Shown piece by piece: positions 21,404 to 32,530 of a DNA stretch of 64,000 bases. The DNA lies in contig JAAKBF010000171.1 of NCBI GenBank assembly GCA_012656075.1, positions 1,054,001 to 1,118,000 on the forward strand, read 5' to 3'. This DNA comes from Phytophthora hibernalis. Taxonomy: Eukaryota > Oomycota > Peronosporomycetes > Peronosporales > Peronosporaceae. Both the position numbers and the translations under genes were made by a program. Numbering within the stretch: the first letter of the stretch is position 1; each line of letters opens with the position of its first letter. The notes below the pieces were generated by a model, which saw only the letters and a program-made list of their open reading frames with translations, did not search any database and had not been told where the DNA came from.

Positions 21404-23155
21404 TTAACCAGCAAACTGATTGAGAGCCATCTGAAGCTGATAGAGCGCTTGGGCAGCCGTTGGACGGGCTGCAGGGTCCCTTGCCACGCAGGCCATACCG
21501 AGGTCCACTATCTCCACGGGACAAGAATCTGAAAACTCTACGTTGAGCTTGCCTTGCATCACGAGCCGCAGAACCGCCAAGTCGGACTTCGGACGACCTC
21601 TTTCTGCATTTCTTGCATACGGTAGTGCATGCGAGTCGAGCTCCGAGAGGACCACGCCGAACGAAAACATATCGGCCTTCTCGTCGTACTTCTCCCTGTC
21701 ATCATCTCGGGTGCCATCCAGAGCGACGTGCCAACGCCGGCCGTCATCGTCTGATCAACTCGCGTTCTAGACACCCCAAAGTCGGTCAGCTTCGCATCTA
21801 GGTCCGTCGTCAGCAAAATGTTCTTGGACTTGAGGTCACGGTGCACGATCGGAGGTTCAAGCGAGTGCATATACGTGAGTGCATGTGCCACGTGCAGTGC
21901 GATCTTCACCTTGCTGGGGTCGAAACCAAGCGGACGACGCTCAACCTGGTACCTATTCAAAAGCGCTCGCAGGTCTCCACCGCCCATAAACTCCGATACG
22001 ACGCACAGGTCGGCGAACGAGTCCCAGGCCACGCCAATCAACTCGACGATACGCGGGTGCTCTAGCGACGCCATCAACTTCACTTCGGCCAGAAATTCGT
22101 TCACATTTTGAATTCGCTTCCGCGTGTCGGGCAGCAGCATCTTGATGGCCACTTGCTGTCCGTTGAAAGTTCCCACATATACTTCGCCGTATCCTCCACG
22201 AGAAATTCGCTCTTGCAGCTTCACCTTCTCTCTTGGAATACGTGCCGCAACGATGACCTCGTCGTTCCAAAGTCCGTCTTCACCCGACCTCCCTGTTTGC
22301 TGGCCGGTTTCTGCTGTCAGCAATTCCTCGTCGTAGTCATTTTTGATGCCTGGCCGACTTGATCGTCTCCACCAGACAAACGTCGCTATTAAGCAGACGA
22401 CAACGATACACCCGACTACAATGGCAGCGATCACTCCCCACTAACCGACGAATTTGATTCTGAGCTGGTGTTTGTTGAGTTTGTCGCGGGCTCCGACGTG
22501 GAGGCTACTGCACTTGCGCTTTGTGACCCAGCTGTGACGATGACAAAGTCTGAGCCAGTTGTGCTTGCGTTCGCGTCGCTGCTCATGCTGTTGTACGTCT
22601 CGGAGGCGGTCGTGTAAAATACCAGGCCGTACGAGCTCGAGTACCCAACAAGGCACGTCCACTCGACATCGGAGCTTGGAATGGACATATCGCTGACCGA
22701 TTCGGTGCATGCGGTGTCGTCGAACAACTGCAATTGCAGAGACAAATCTTCGTTGACGACCGCGATGGAGGCGGCGTACGAAGTGATGTTTGGGAGAGTT
22801 CGACACACTCCATCAGCATAGAACGCCAGAGCATTCACCAATGTGTCACAAGTGTTCGGTGGGGTGTACTGCTCCTGAATCACGTAGGGGCATCGACTTC
22901 AGCGAAGAGGGCGGCCGTCTCTCCACGGTCGTTCTGGTAGCAGTCCACTTTGCTCGAGTTGGAGGCGTCTCCGATAGTCAGCGCCTGGCACTCGACGAAT
23001 TCGCAGCCGTCGACGTCTTCTTCGTAGATGAACTGAGGAATCCCAGAGCACTCGTCACCTTCGTAGTAGCTGGTGAACGCGACCGTGCGCGACTGGACCG
23101 ACGCAAGTAGCGAGGGCACCACGACTCCCAGCAAAAGACCAACTCGGCTCGGCAT
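21404..23155 (-). CDS. Transmembrane TKL-type protein kinase (about 584 aa)
   Basis: Receptor-like layout. Signal peptide MPSRVGLLLGVVVPSLLAS; Cys-containing ectodomain of about 230 residues ending in a Ser/Thr/Asn-rich stalk; one membrane helix (AAIVVGCIVVVCLIATFVWW); a kinase domain with glycine loop ISRGGYGEVYVG, lysine VAIKML, catalytic HRDLKSKN, DFGVSRT and GTSLWMAPE, and a final helix through RPTAAQALYQLQ. All catalytic residues are present, so it should be active. Oomycetes have many such TKL receptor kinases; the ligand is unknown. The gene is read through three one-base breaks, each fixed by one base in runs at 22887-22890, 22436-22439 and 21694-21696, all inside otherwise conserved sequence. 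The ATG is at 23155. Confidence 0.8.
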
Positions 23156-23380
23156 CGCGGAATCTCGGCAAATTGGGAAATCCTATGCCGTGGATTCAGA
23201 AGTGCAGGACAGTTGGTAAACTTGAAAGACATCCCACGCTCGTTACAATTCCATGTGTGCCGAATCATACAGTCAGCAAACGTTTTATGCAAATTGAACG
23301 AAGTGTTTGGTGGATAAGACGATTCTAGCGTTACAAGTGCATTTCGCTCCTGGAGCCACAGCGAAAGTGAAGCATGTTCC

Positions 23381-24282
23381 TTACTTCTTGGTGCCATAAC
23401 GTGCTTCCTCCGCGTAGTACCCCGTGAACCCGACGACGTCCTTGACATGTTCAAAGTCGCTCAGCAATTCATTCAGTGCAGCACTTGGAGTGACCCAGCA
23501 GTCGTAGGCACAGTTCCCACAGTCTGGTTGCGCAGCTCCACCAGAGTACATGTACCTTGATGCTCGCGTTGAGCAGGGTCACCGGGTAGAGCGCGATCTT
23601 GTAGCCAATGCTATGCAGTTGCTCCGGCAACAAGACGGGGGTCAGCCCCATCTCCACCATGTTGGCGAGCTTGGGGCCGGGCACCTGCTCGCAGTAGGCC
23701 TTCATCTCTTCCACCGACTCGGGGGCCTCCAGGAACGTGATGTCGGCGCCAAGCCGCACAAACTCCTGGCAGCGAGCAATCGCTTCTTCGAGTGAGTGTG
23801 TGGCACGAGCATTGCCAAGATGACGATGTCGAAGTTGCCTTCGCGTCGCGCGTCCAGTGCATCTCTGATCCGAGCAATAGCCTCTTCACGGTCGACAAAT
23901 GTCTTACCGGTGGTGTGGCCGCATCGTTTAGGTGAGACCTGGTCTTCAATGAGGATACCCGCCATACCAGCTTGAGCGTAGCCCGCCACGGTGCGTTTGA
24001 CGTTCATGGCGTTACCGTAGCCCGTGTCACCGTCGCCAAGGCACGGGATGCTCTGCGAGGCGCAAAGGGCTTGTGCAGAGCGAGCCATTTCGCCGTACGA
24101 CAGCACCTGCGTATCGGGCACGCCGTAGCCAGTCATGAAGCACGAATCGTAACCAGCACGCTCGATTAGGCGGGCGGTGAGGTGAGTCCATCGTAGCACG
24201 AAGGCATCATCAATAGATCATCACCGTTGATGAGTTCACGGAGGCGAGCCACGCGCTGCGCTTGGGTAGTTATGGAGATCAT
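23381..24282 (-). CDS. PEP mutase / isocitrate lyase superfamily enzyme (about 300 aa)
   Basis: A TIM-barrel of the phosphoenolpyruvate mutase/2-methylisocitrate lyase type. Visible motifs: LLMMPSCYDGLT at the N-terminus, MTGYGVPDTQVLSYGEM, the metal-binding DGDTGYGNAMNV, AGILIEDQVSPKRCGH (flexible catalytic loop with K-R-C-G-H), DADITFLEAPES region, and a C-terminal tail HVKDVVGFTGYYAEEARYG. It probably cleaves or isomerises a small oxo-acid; the exact substrate cannot be told. Four breaks: at 24176-24186 (either one missing base or a 5-bp ctcac tandem duplication), near 23812, 23545 and 23478. ATG at 24282 is used because MISITTQAQRVARLRELI begins the conserved part. Confidence 0.8.
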
Positions 24283-25071
24283 GTTAGGCCTGGAGCTTGT
24301 TGAATACATGTAGAAGTATAATAGCAAATTCAAACGAATGATCGCATTTATTCGACGGACTGATCTCAACTTGCGCAAACATGATAGCGACTATTAATAG
24401 CGAGACGGCTGGCAATTTGAAGGACAGATTGTAGAGACATGGTGGCAGTTAGTTGACTTGGGAGTTCGAGCGACACGAGGTTGCTGCATGCAGAGATCCA
24501 ACAGGACAACAACAAAGTTTCGGAGACAGGTTATTTTTGCAGACTTACAGTTCCAGGATGTAAACTACTAAATATTTTAAAATATTATATTAACCCTTTC
24601 GCGACTTGGATAAACTATACTTTACAATGTCAAGATACTTCGTCCTAAAAGGGCACAAAATTCACCCTTTTACGATTTCACGGTACTTGACAGAGGCAGT
24701 GCTCTTTCTCGCGATCTCAGCAATGTGTTCATAATATGATCTTGCTGTAATTATGTACCGCGATGGACGCAAATATCTTGTTATTACTATGCAACAAGCG
24801 TCGATGAATAAATTTCTATGTACGCAAATATCTTGCTGTAACTGGATGCGAATATCTTGCTGTTACTATGTATAATAATGTACCGTATTGCTCATCCGAA
24901 GATCACGCAATTTTGGCGCAAACCTATAACCTGATACCTCTCCATATAGATGCGTATCAGTTGTAGCTATGACAGAATTGTGAATTAAATCACACCCCTT
25001 TTAACTTATTGGTCTGTGACATGAAACACCACCCCCACATACCACACAATCGAATCTGGTTCGGCAGACGA
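24283..25071. other. AT-rich intergenic; possible left end of PiggyBac relic
   Basis: Holds a TTAA at 24590-24593 followed by CCCTTTCGCGAC, which fits a PiggyBac terminus, and a short repeat cluster listed separately. No gene seen. Confidence 0.4.
24771..24881. repeat. Imperfect direct repeats of about 20 bp
   Basis: The phrase gcaaatatcttg (or gcgaatatcttg) followed by ttgttactatg or ctgtaactgg recurs three times within about 110 bp, in the presumed subterminal part of the PiggyBac relic. Subterminal repeats of this kind often bind transposase, which is inference here. Confidence 0.55.
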
Positions 25072-27910
25072 ATGCCGAAGCGCCCGGCGGAGAATGCGGG
25101 CGGAAGCACGAGAAAGCGGCGACGGCGGCAGTCACCGCAACCTGCTCCAGGAGCAAGCGACCTTGGGGGGTCACGTTTAATGACGCGTGGGTGTGGATGA
25201 AATGCGCCGGGTGGACCTCAAAGCCACCTCCCAGGCAGAGCTTGGACCTTCGCTTTCAGTACGTCAGGCCGGGAGGCAACCCTGATGGCCAGGAAGGAGT
25301 TGATTTTCTTCTAGGGAGTCCGCTGTTCTCCGCTACGCAGCTGAAGCGACGGGTATGGTGTCTGCTGGTTTGTTTCCAGCAATGCAGTGTGTATTGCGGC
25401 TTTGGTTCTGTGCAGCACTAACGATGGCCTGTATTGACTGTATGCCAGCCGCCGCCGCAGCAGCAGCAACGCCAAGTGACGATGGAGAAGCTCGTGGCAT
25501 TACCGGCCAAGATGCAGAAGGCTGCCGCCGGTGTTCGACAAGCCGGCGGCCAGCGCGGGCGCGGACGAGGTCGGGGTGCGGGACGGGCGCGTGGACAAGG
25601 TCGCGGTGATGGAAGTGGCGCGGCAGCTGGTACGTGTCATGCTTTTGTTAGCCTATGAAGTTACTGATGGTGGTTCTGGCGACATGAATTTGTAGTTGGC
25701 GCATTACAAGACATTATCGGAACACCTCCACCTTCAGTCACTGAACACCCCACTCCCGGAGGAACGCCTAATTCATCACAACGGCCGACGAGAACGCCCC
25801 CGATGCTGCTGCAAGAAGCGTATCTCGACAAATTGGTTGCATTCACCCCCGAACGAGAGTCCTGGACGAAGTCCAAGCTATACCGTCCAGTCGGCACAGC
25901 GTTCATCGTGGGACGTTTTTGCGACGACCCATGCGAGGCAAGTTCGCTTCTCTCTTTGAAATCCGGTGGCTTGATAGCCAGTTCCAGAACGTGGTGGAGC
26001 ATGTCAGTGTTGGCAGTGTTCAGCGTGGCATCACCAATTACGAAGCACTTACCCGGTCAACGGACAACACAGATTGGCAAGAACTTGTGAGGGGTGACGT
26101 GAATGATGATATCGCTGTGAATGACGATGACAATCTGGTGTTGGCCGACCACTACGAAGAATACGATCCTGGGGTTTTGCTTCCGACCAGTTTGGAGGAA
26201 GTGGAGGCCATTCGAAGCTTACGCTTTGAACCCACGGGAGATATTGAAGCGCCTGCCGAAATTTTCGAGCGCGCTGATGGCTCAACGATGACTACTCTCC
26301 ATCCGGCCTACAAGCATATTTTCGAACATTCGGCGTCATCAAGATTCTTCGCCTACTTGTCGGTGTATTTCTGGCGCCAAGTTCTGTACGAGACCAACCT
26401 GTACGCAGCTACCTACGGCATCAAGATCTCAAGGGCGTTCACACTTTGCGAATTGATGGCTTTCTTCGGTATCATGTTCTACATGGCTTTGAACGACAAA
26501 GGAGAATACGCAAACTACTGGGGCCAGCAACAAGAGGACTTGATTTTTGGCGGGAGCTCGACCTCGCTCGACAGCGTGATGTCCCTCAACCGATACAAAC
26601 TGCTGCGGCGCTGCTTGAGTTTCAATGCTGTGCCTACCACGCTGGATAGTGACGCTGCTGCTCGTATCAGACCTCTGTTGAACCTGCTGAAAGTCACCGG
26701 CGGCCTCTACATCGACGTTGGGCGAAATGTGGCTCTAGATGAAGCCAGCGTTGCGTGTCGGTCGCGGCAAGGCAGGCACATGATCGTTTTCAATCCCATG
26801 AAGCCTACTGGAAAGTACCACTTTCGGCTCTACGTTGTCTGCACCTCGTCCACGTGGATCGCAATCAACTACAAATTGCATTGTAATAGATGTGATGTTG
26901 GAACTCGACTTGACGGTGTGGTTGGCCGTACAGAGGCCCAATTGCTGCGGAAAGAGTTTGACCAGGTGTCAAAAATTTGCCAGCACGTGCTGGAAGTGGT
27001 GCGGCCGATCTTCGGTACGAAACGGATCGTGAACATGGACAATTACTACACGTCGGTCCAACTACGGCAAGCTCTGGAACTCAAAGGGCTGTATGGTTGG
27101 GGTACGACCAAGTCGAACAGAAAACACTTTCCTCGACATACCATCCTCGACGAGAAGAAATGCACCCGCGGTGATCTCCGCCAGGCGATCTCCTATGACT
27201 ACAGCATGATCGCTGCCTCGTGGTGCGATGGAGATGTTGTCAACATGGTGTCCAATGCTGATCCTTCTACTATTACGCCGGTATCCCGGATGGTAGGCGA
27301 TTCAGTTAGCGAATTCGCAGCTCCAACATGCATTGGCCAGTACAACCAAAACATGCAGGGCGTCGATCGACTTGATCAGATTCGAGGCAGATTTTCTATC
27401 GCTGACGGCCACTCTTACAAAAGATGGCACAAGAAACTTGCCCTGGCCATGATTGACGTTGCACGGTCGAACGCGTACTTGACGCGCCGACTGGCTAGAC
27501 CCGACCCAACTGCGCGTGATCCACATCGGCAGTTTGTGATGGACTTGGCTAGCGAGCTCATGAACGGCAAGTGGGCCGAAGCTCCGAGCAAGGGCCGTAT
27601 GATCTACGGAGCACGGCTGGTAGACGAAAGTTTGGGTGGGGTGACGGTGAAGATTCCTTTACTCCAACTCGACGGTCGACCCCAGCGCCGACAGTCCTCT
27701 CCGGCGGTGCACTGCCGTTGCTTCGAAGAAAATACATAAGAAAATCAGGAAAAGGCGCAGGTGCATAGTTTGTCGATGGGAAGATTGCTACCCTACGGAG
27801 GTGACAACATACTGCCTCACGCATGGTGTGTGCCTCTGCCGCGAAGTGAACGAAACGACACCAACGACCTGGATGTGCCCACAGCAATCATGGACTTGCT
27901 GGTGTAAGTT
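25072..27910 (+). pseudogene. PiggyBac-like transposase (DDE_Tnp_1_7), degraded
   Basis: The main open part (25919-27739) is a PiggyBac catalytic core: SVMSLNRYKLLRRCLSFN, first Asp in NVALDEASV, second in IVNMDNYYTSVQLRQAL, then QNMQGVDRLDQIRG holding the last Asp pair. A Cys-rich zinc-binding tail (CIVCRWEDCYPTEVTTYC) follows in another frame to about 27910. Upstream pieces are an N-terminal domain with WVWMKCAGWTSKPP and GVDFLLG (also seen at 51994) and an Arg/Gly-rich tract (about 25545-25620). Breaks occur at the G-run near 25168, near 25925 and near 27725. All catalytic Asp residues are present, so decay is recent. ATG at 25072. Confidence 0.8.
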
Positions 27911-28305
27911 CCACAAGTTTTATTTACCCAAGAACCTATTCACGACGAAAGGGAACATCCATCGGGGGTCATTACTCGCTCAATTGAAACCTGCCGTGAC
28001 TGGAAGCGAACCTTCCCAGCCTGCTCCTGAATGGATGCAAAACCTGCCGTCGTCCGCGAAATTGTGCTGTAGCTATGCCCGAGCGCGGCCTCAACGATGC
28101 GGTAGTCATGGATGTGTTTGTCCATACAAACATTCAGATATATGCACTAAATGTATCGAGCGGCCACTGGACTCCGAGCAAGAGCCGGTCAAAGCTGTCG
28201 CTGGACGGCGCCACTACGGTCTTCATCGAGAGGCCGAGCTGCTGGTAGAGTCAGCCGAGTCGATACTGGCCACAGCGTTAAGGTGAAAGAAGTGCACGAC
28301 TGCAT
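27911..28305. other. Between PiggyBac relic and DOT1-like frame
   Basis: Open frames on both strands (plus to 28286; minus with IHDYRIVEAALGHSYSTISR) give no recognised family. Probably flanking element sequence. Confidence 0.3.
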
Positions 28306-29627
28306 TCAACTCCGCAAGTAAATGTATAAAGACGTTAAAGCTGACTTCCAACTGCATTGTACCTTCAGTTCTCGTGTGAGCTTCCAGCGAGCACAAAATG
28401 GATCTGGGCACCTTGATCTGTGCCTCGAACAAAAGATCGAAGTCGCAGCAACCACTCGTGCTTTTGGCATTGCGCTTAGCTCGCGAGCTACAACAAGTTT
28501 AGCGGCTTCTTCAAACAGAAAGTAGTTTGCGAAGACAACCGTAGCTTTGGACGTTGGAGGCTGAGTCGACAGCAGTACGTCCCGCACATCCGCAGCCATC
28601 ATCACCCCTTTCGAAGGTGTGGATATGTGTCGGCATGTTGCCGACTTTTCCGTGTAGCGAGCGAGCATAGATCAGCCCAGACCTCGACGCCAATGCACCT
28701 CCTGACCTTTGTAGTCAGCGCAACTTGAGCCAGCACATTGCCTATTCCCGCGCCAATGTCGAGGAACACATCACACTCGTGTAGTGGCTTCATCGCTGCA
28801 AGCATGTCGGCGACCCCCACCGGAAGTAGCTCGCCCGCATTTCCATGAGTTCGCCCAGACTTCTGACGAATATCATTAGCCGTGAACTCGTCGAAAATGG
28901 TCGCGAGTGCGCGTAAAGCCTCAGGCAGCTGGAGCACTGCCGTATTCTCAGGCGGTTTCACCAGTGCATTGGCTACTTCCGCCTCATCACCCGCCGCCAT
29001 CTCCATCGCTGCACCGACCGTCTCCACCGCCGCTGCATCCGCCGCTCTCCTCACCGCTGCTCGAGTGGGCTTCTTGGCCGCTGCATCCGCCGCTCTCCTC
29101 ACTGCTGCTCGAGTGGGCTCCTCGGCTGCTACTGCCGCCATCTCCATCGCTGCACCGACCGTCTCCACCGCCGCTGCATCCGCCGCTCTCCTCACTGCTG
29201 CTCCAATGGGGTCCTTGGCTGCTACCGCTGCCATCTCCATCGCTGCACCGACCGTCTCCACCGCCGCTGCACCCGCCGCTCTCCTCAGTGCTGCTCGAGT
29301 GGGCTCCTCGGATGCTACCGCCGCCATCTGCATCGCTGCACCGACCGTCTCCACCGCCGCTGCATCCGCCGCTCTCCTCACCGCTGCTCGAATGGGCTCC
29401 TTGGCCGCTGCATCCGCCGCTCTCCTCACTGCTGCTCGAGTGGGCTCCTCGGCTGCTACCGCTGCTATCTCCATCGCTGCACCGACAACCTCCACCGCCG
29501 CTGCATCTGCCGCTCGACCCGTCTCGGCGATTTGCTTGTCCTTTGGGTTCGACGAGTTCTGCTGGGATCGGTTGAAGTCTCCAGTCGTATTACCGGTGTC
29601 GATGTAGACTGAGTCGTATTCGGAGTC
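28306..29627 (-). CDS. DOT1-like histone methyltransferase domain with Ala-rich repeats
   Basis: The C-terminal 230 residues match the class I SAM-methyltransferase fold of DOT1 (histone H3K79 methyltransferase): FTANDIRQKSGRTHGNAGEL, SAM motif I DVFLDIGAGIGNVLAQVAL, acidic GVEVWADL, then VVFANYFLFEEA (the DOT1 N-N/Y-F-x-F catalytic-loop signature) and SWKSALTSLYIY at the end. Amino-terminal to it lies an Ala-rich region made of 31-residue units (VETVGAAMEMAAVAA...) with 16-residue sub-repeats. One base is missing in the run 28604-28607 inside the domain. Upstream the same frame continues, across a TAA at 29628-29630, into a retroelement Gag, so the methyltransferase may be part of, or captured by, that element. 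A host gene with an inserted Gag is the alternative. Confidence 0.65.
29000..29520 (-). repeat. 93-bp coding tandem repeats
   Basis: GC-rich units of 93 bp (31 codons), some carrying an additional 48-bp (16-codon) sub-unit. The words ctccatcgctgcaccga and tccgccgctctcctcac mark each copy. Both strands are open for over 200 codons because of the composition; only the minus strand is joined to a known domain. Confidence 0.8.
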
Positions 29628-30495
29628 TTAGTTGAGAACTTCGCTGGCGTCGTTTTCTCCATTCGACGAGTCATAGAGGTCGGTGTTTGCCGTAGCTCGG
29701 TGAGTGTCGAGTGCTGCCCACAGGTCGTCGAACGACGCATCTGCTAGCGTAACTCGGCCACTGTTGTCTTCACGCTGTCGACCACGACGTTCGTCGAGCT
29801 GTTTCTTGGAGTCGACTCGGCGATTTTGTTCTCCCTTCTTCTCAGCTCGTTTGGCGTCTTTGCTGCGGCTTGTGCTCAGACGATCGCGTTATTTCTTGCG
29901 CTTTGCTCCGAGCAATCGCTGAATGATCACCTTCTCGACCTTCGTAATATCGCTGAGTCGTTGCGGGTACAGCAGATCCATGATATCGTCATCCCCGCAG
30001 TTAAGCAGAAAATGTTCGACGTGGTCTGCGGCGTCAGCTCCACCCTTCTCGTACTGGATGTGGGCGGTGCGCGCACAGCCATTCAATCGCAAAAAGAAGT
30101 CGCAGACAAGTTCATTCTCCTGCGTCTCGCTGAGTAGTAGCGGGATCGAGCCGACTGGTCCAGTTGCGAGCAGTAGTCCAGGAAAGCCTCGCTGAGAAGA
30201 TTCCACTTTCGCTGCGTCTTCTTGGGAAGCTGCCGGAACCACCCCTTAGCCGCCTTGCCCAGACTCAGCGAGAATGGTTCACACCACTCATCTTGCCGTT
30301 TGCACGTCCCCTTCATCTCGTAGATGAAGCGTTTGATCCATTGTAGCGCATCTTCTGATCGGTAGCGCTTCTCGTCAAAGGTCGTAATCTTCTCAAACGG
30401 CGCGTGCATCCCAATTTCCAAGACTTGTCCTCGGTCGCTCTCAGCCTCGTCAAAGCTGAGCTGATGGATGTAACGTTGTCTTTGACACATTTACA
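29628..30495 (-). pseudogene. Ty3/Gypsy-type Gag polyprotein fragment
   Basis: The frame 30490-30083 continues as 30242-29889 after one missing base near 30119. Its sequence, with DALQWIKRFIYEMKGTCK, KAAKGWFRQLPKKTQRKW and FLLNCGDDDIMDLLYPQRL, is the capsid part of Gag from a retrotransposon family I associate with Phytophthora; the following Lys/Arg-rich and acidic region fits the Gag tail. A TAA at 29889-29891 and another at 29628-29630 interrupt one continuous frame that leads into the DOT1-like protein. Both stops sit where a glutamine codon would fit. No zinc knuckle, protease or reverse transcriptase follows. The 5' part of Gag is missing because the frame is cut at the Copia junction near 30495. 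Confidence 0.65.
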
Positions 30496-32530
30496 AACAT
30501 GGCGGCAGCACCTTCACGCGCATCGACCGTTCCACCATTAAAAATCCACAGCTTACCACGACGCTCTGCAACAGACACACAATGCCCTCTGTTGTTGATT
30601 AGTTGGCATTGCGTCCTACCGAAGGTGCTGGTGATTCCGTGCTCACCTAGTTCAGTCACAGAAAGAAGATTACGCTCCAATCCGGGAACAAAATGACTTC
30701 GTGCAGCAATATTACCGACGTGTCTTCGTCATTGCGAACTCGCAGGATGTAGCTTCCCTTGACACTTGCGTGAAGTAAGCCGCCATTTGCCACAGTGATA
30801 ACCAAGTCAGAAGGTGACGTCCCGAAAAGCATGTCTCCGCTCGAGCACATGTGATGAGAAGCCCCAGAGTCAATCAACCAGCTAGCATTTCGGCCCGCAT
30901 GTCCACCGCTTGCCCCTGATTCCATCCACAATTCAGCAGTGCCGTCATCATCGTCGTCACTTTGAGTGTCCAGGGGCTTTGCCTGGTGGGCTGATCCATG
31001 TTGGGCGTTCTTCTTCGGTTTTGGGCAGTCGGCTTCCTGGTGCCCTGGTTCTCCGCAGTTCCAGCAGGTAGATGCTCGAGTGCTCGCATTTGCCTGGCCA
31101 TTGCCGTTCTGCTTTTGACCTCGATTCTGCTGTTTGCTGTTCTGCTTCGGTTTGGACTGCTGGTTGTTGCGGCTCTGTTGCTGCTGCGTACCCTGCTTAT
31201 TTTGTCCGTTGTTCCCACCAGTGCTGTTTTGCTGCTGCTGTTGGCGAGGAGGATTGCCTTTGCCTACTTGTTTGGAGTGACCAGCGCGACGACCATCACC
31301 TTGTAGACGAATGAGGAAGTCGATTACCTTGTTGAGATCCTCGGTGTAGTTGGTGTTGGCTTCATCTACCTTGCTTAGAAGCGTTGACTTCAGCTCCGGG
31401 CAGGCATTGTTGCACACAGTTTCAAGCAGCAACTGGGAACGATCTCCTTCCATGAGTCGTTCAATAAACTTCAAGTATGTGACGTACTCCTTCCATGTGT
31501 CACCAGCGCGCTTGTTCGCGTCGAGTCGCTTTCTCAGTTCATATTGACTAAGACGACAGCCGAACTCTTTCTTCAAGTGGGTTGTCAGTTCCTTGTAGGT
31601 GACCTCACGCGTGCGAGCAAATTCGTGATACACGCGAGCAGCTTGGTCTTCCAGGAAAGTGCCAAGTACCGAGGCCTTCAGCTCACTCGACATGGTTGAA
31701 TTGTTGAGCAGTCTCTCCATGCGCACGGCTCCCTCGAATTCATTGAGAAAGTCTTCAAAGCCAGCGCCGAGACCAGGATATTTATCCACACCTTTGAAGC
31801 GGCGACACTGAATATCCTTCAGCTTCGGAGGTTTCTGGACGATTTGACTTTGTGTGCCGACGGGCACTGGTTGCACAGGAGGTAGAGGGACCGGTGCTTG
31901 CGTGCCGATAGGATTTGTCGTCACAGGTCTCTGTACACCGACTGTTCCTGCTGGGTCAACAGTCGATTGCGATACGGCAGTTGACGGCTTTGGTGGCGTC
32001 GGCGGCGACTTCTGCTCACCGACGGGTTATTGCTCTGGTGCACCGATAGCTGCGTGCTGTGCTACCAGCGTCGCCGCCAGAGACTCCATCGCTTTCTGCT
32101 CCGTGGAACCAGTATTGAGATCGCTTGCAGCAGGGTCTTCGTACTGCTCAGTTGCTTCTCGTAGCACCGTGGCTCTCTGCTGTTCCCTTAATAGCCGTTT
32201 TTGCATACTGATTACCACCATCGCATCTTCCAGACGCGCTGTCAGCATCGAGACCATGTCTTGATCCGACATTGGGGAGGTGCGAGAAGATGGCGTTGAT
32301 CTTGACGCTTGCTCAGGTGTCCTCACAAATCCCTGGTAGCTCTCCGGTGTACCCATGTGAGGCATTCTTCTGTCTCGGGGCGAGCCAGGTGGTGTTCGGA
32401 GCTCATGGCTGTGCAGCTCACTGTGCACCTGGTCCAAGTTCCGACGATGCGTACGTTCTGCACGCGCAGCAGGCGGCATCGCCTGAGGACTGTCCAAGTC
32501 CGTGAAGTCGAGCCGTCCCGTGACCGACAT
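30496..32530 (-). pseudogene. Ty1/Copia Gag-protease, 3'-truncated
   Basis: ATG at 32530. In order: Pro/Ser-rich and coiled-coil N-terminus; a TAA at 32027-32029 inside an open frame; a Gag capsid segment (GFEDFLNEFEGAVRMERLL, AARVYHEFARTREVTYKEL); a Gln/Asn-rich basic tract; zinc knuckle CWNCGEPGHQEADC; aspartic protease active site WLIDSGASHHMC; and the start of the pre-integrase region (LERNLLSVTELGEHG) after one missing base in the run 30690-30693. Then the sequence switches abruptly to the Gypsy-like Gag near 30495: integrase and reverse transcriptase are absent. No LTR was recognised. The element is dead. Confidence 0.8.

Larger units (their letters stand above)
24594..27910 (+). mobile_element. 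PiggyBac-type DNA transposon relic (PB1)
   Basis: Left limit set at the C-run after TTAA (24590-24593); the right terminus with a matching GGG-TTAA was not found, so the element is probably truncated. It carries one transposase gene in several frames. Confidence 0.5.

Noticed and set aside
28882..29607. Plus-strand Ala/Ser/Pro-rich frames opposite the DOT1-like repeats
   Set aside because: Products of the tandem repeat read antisense; only the minus strand joins a known domain.
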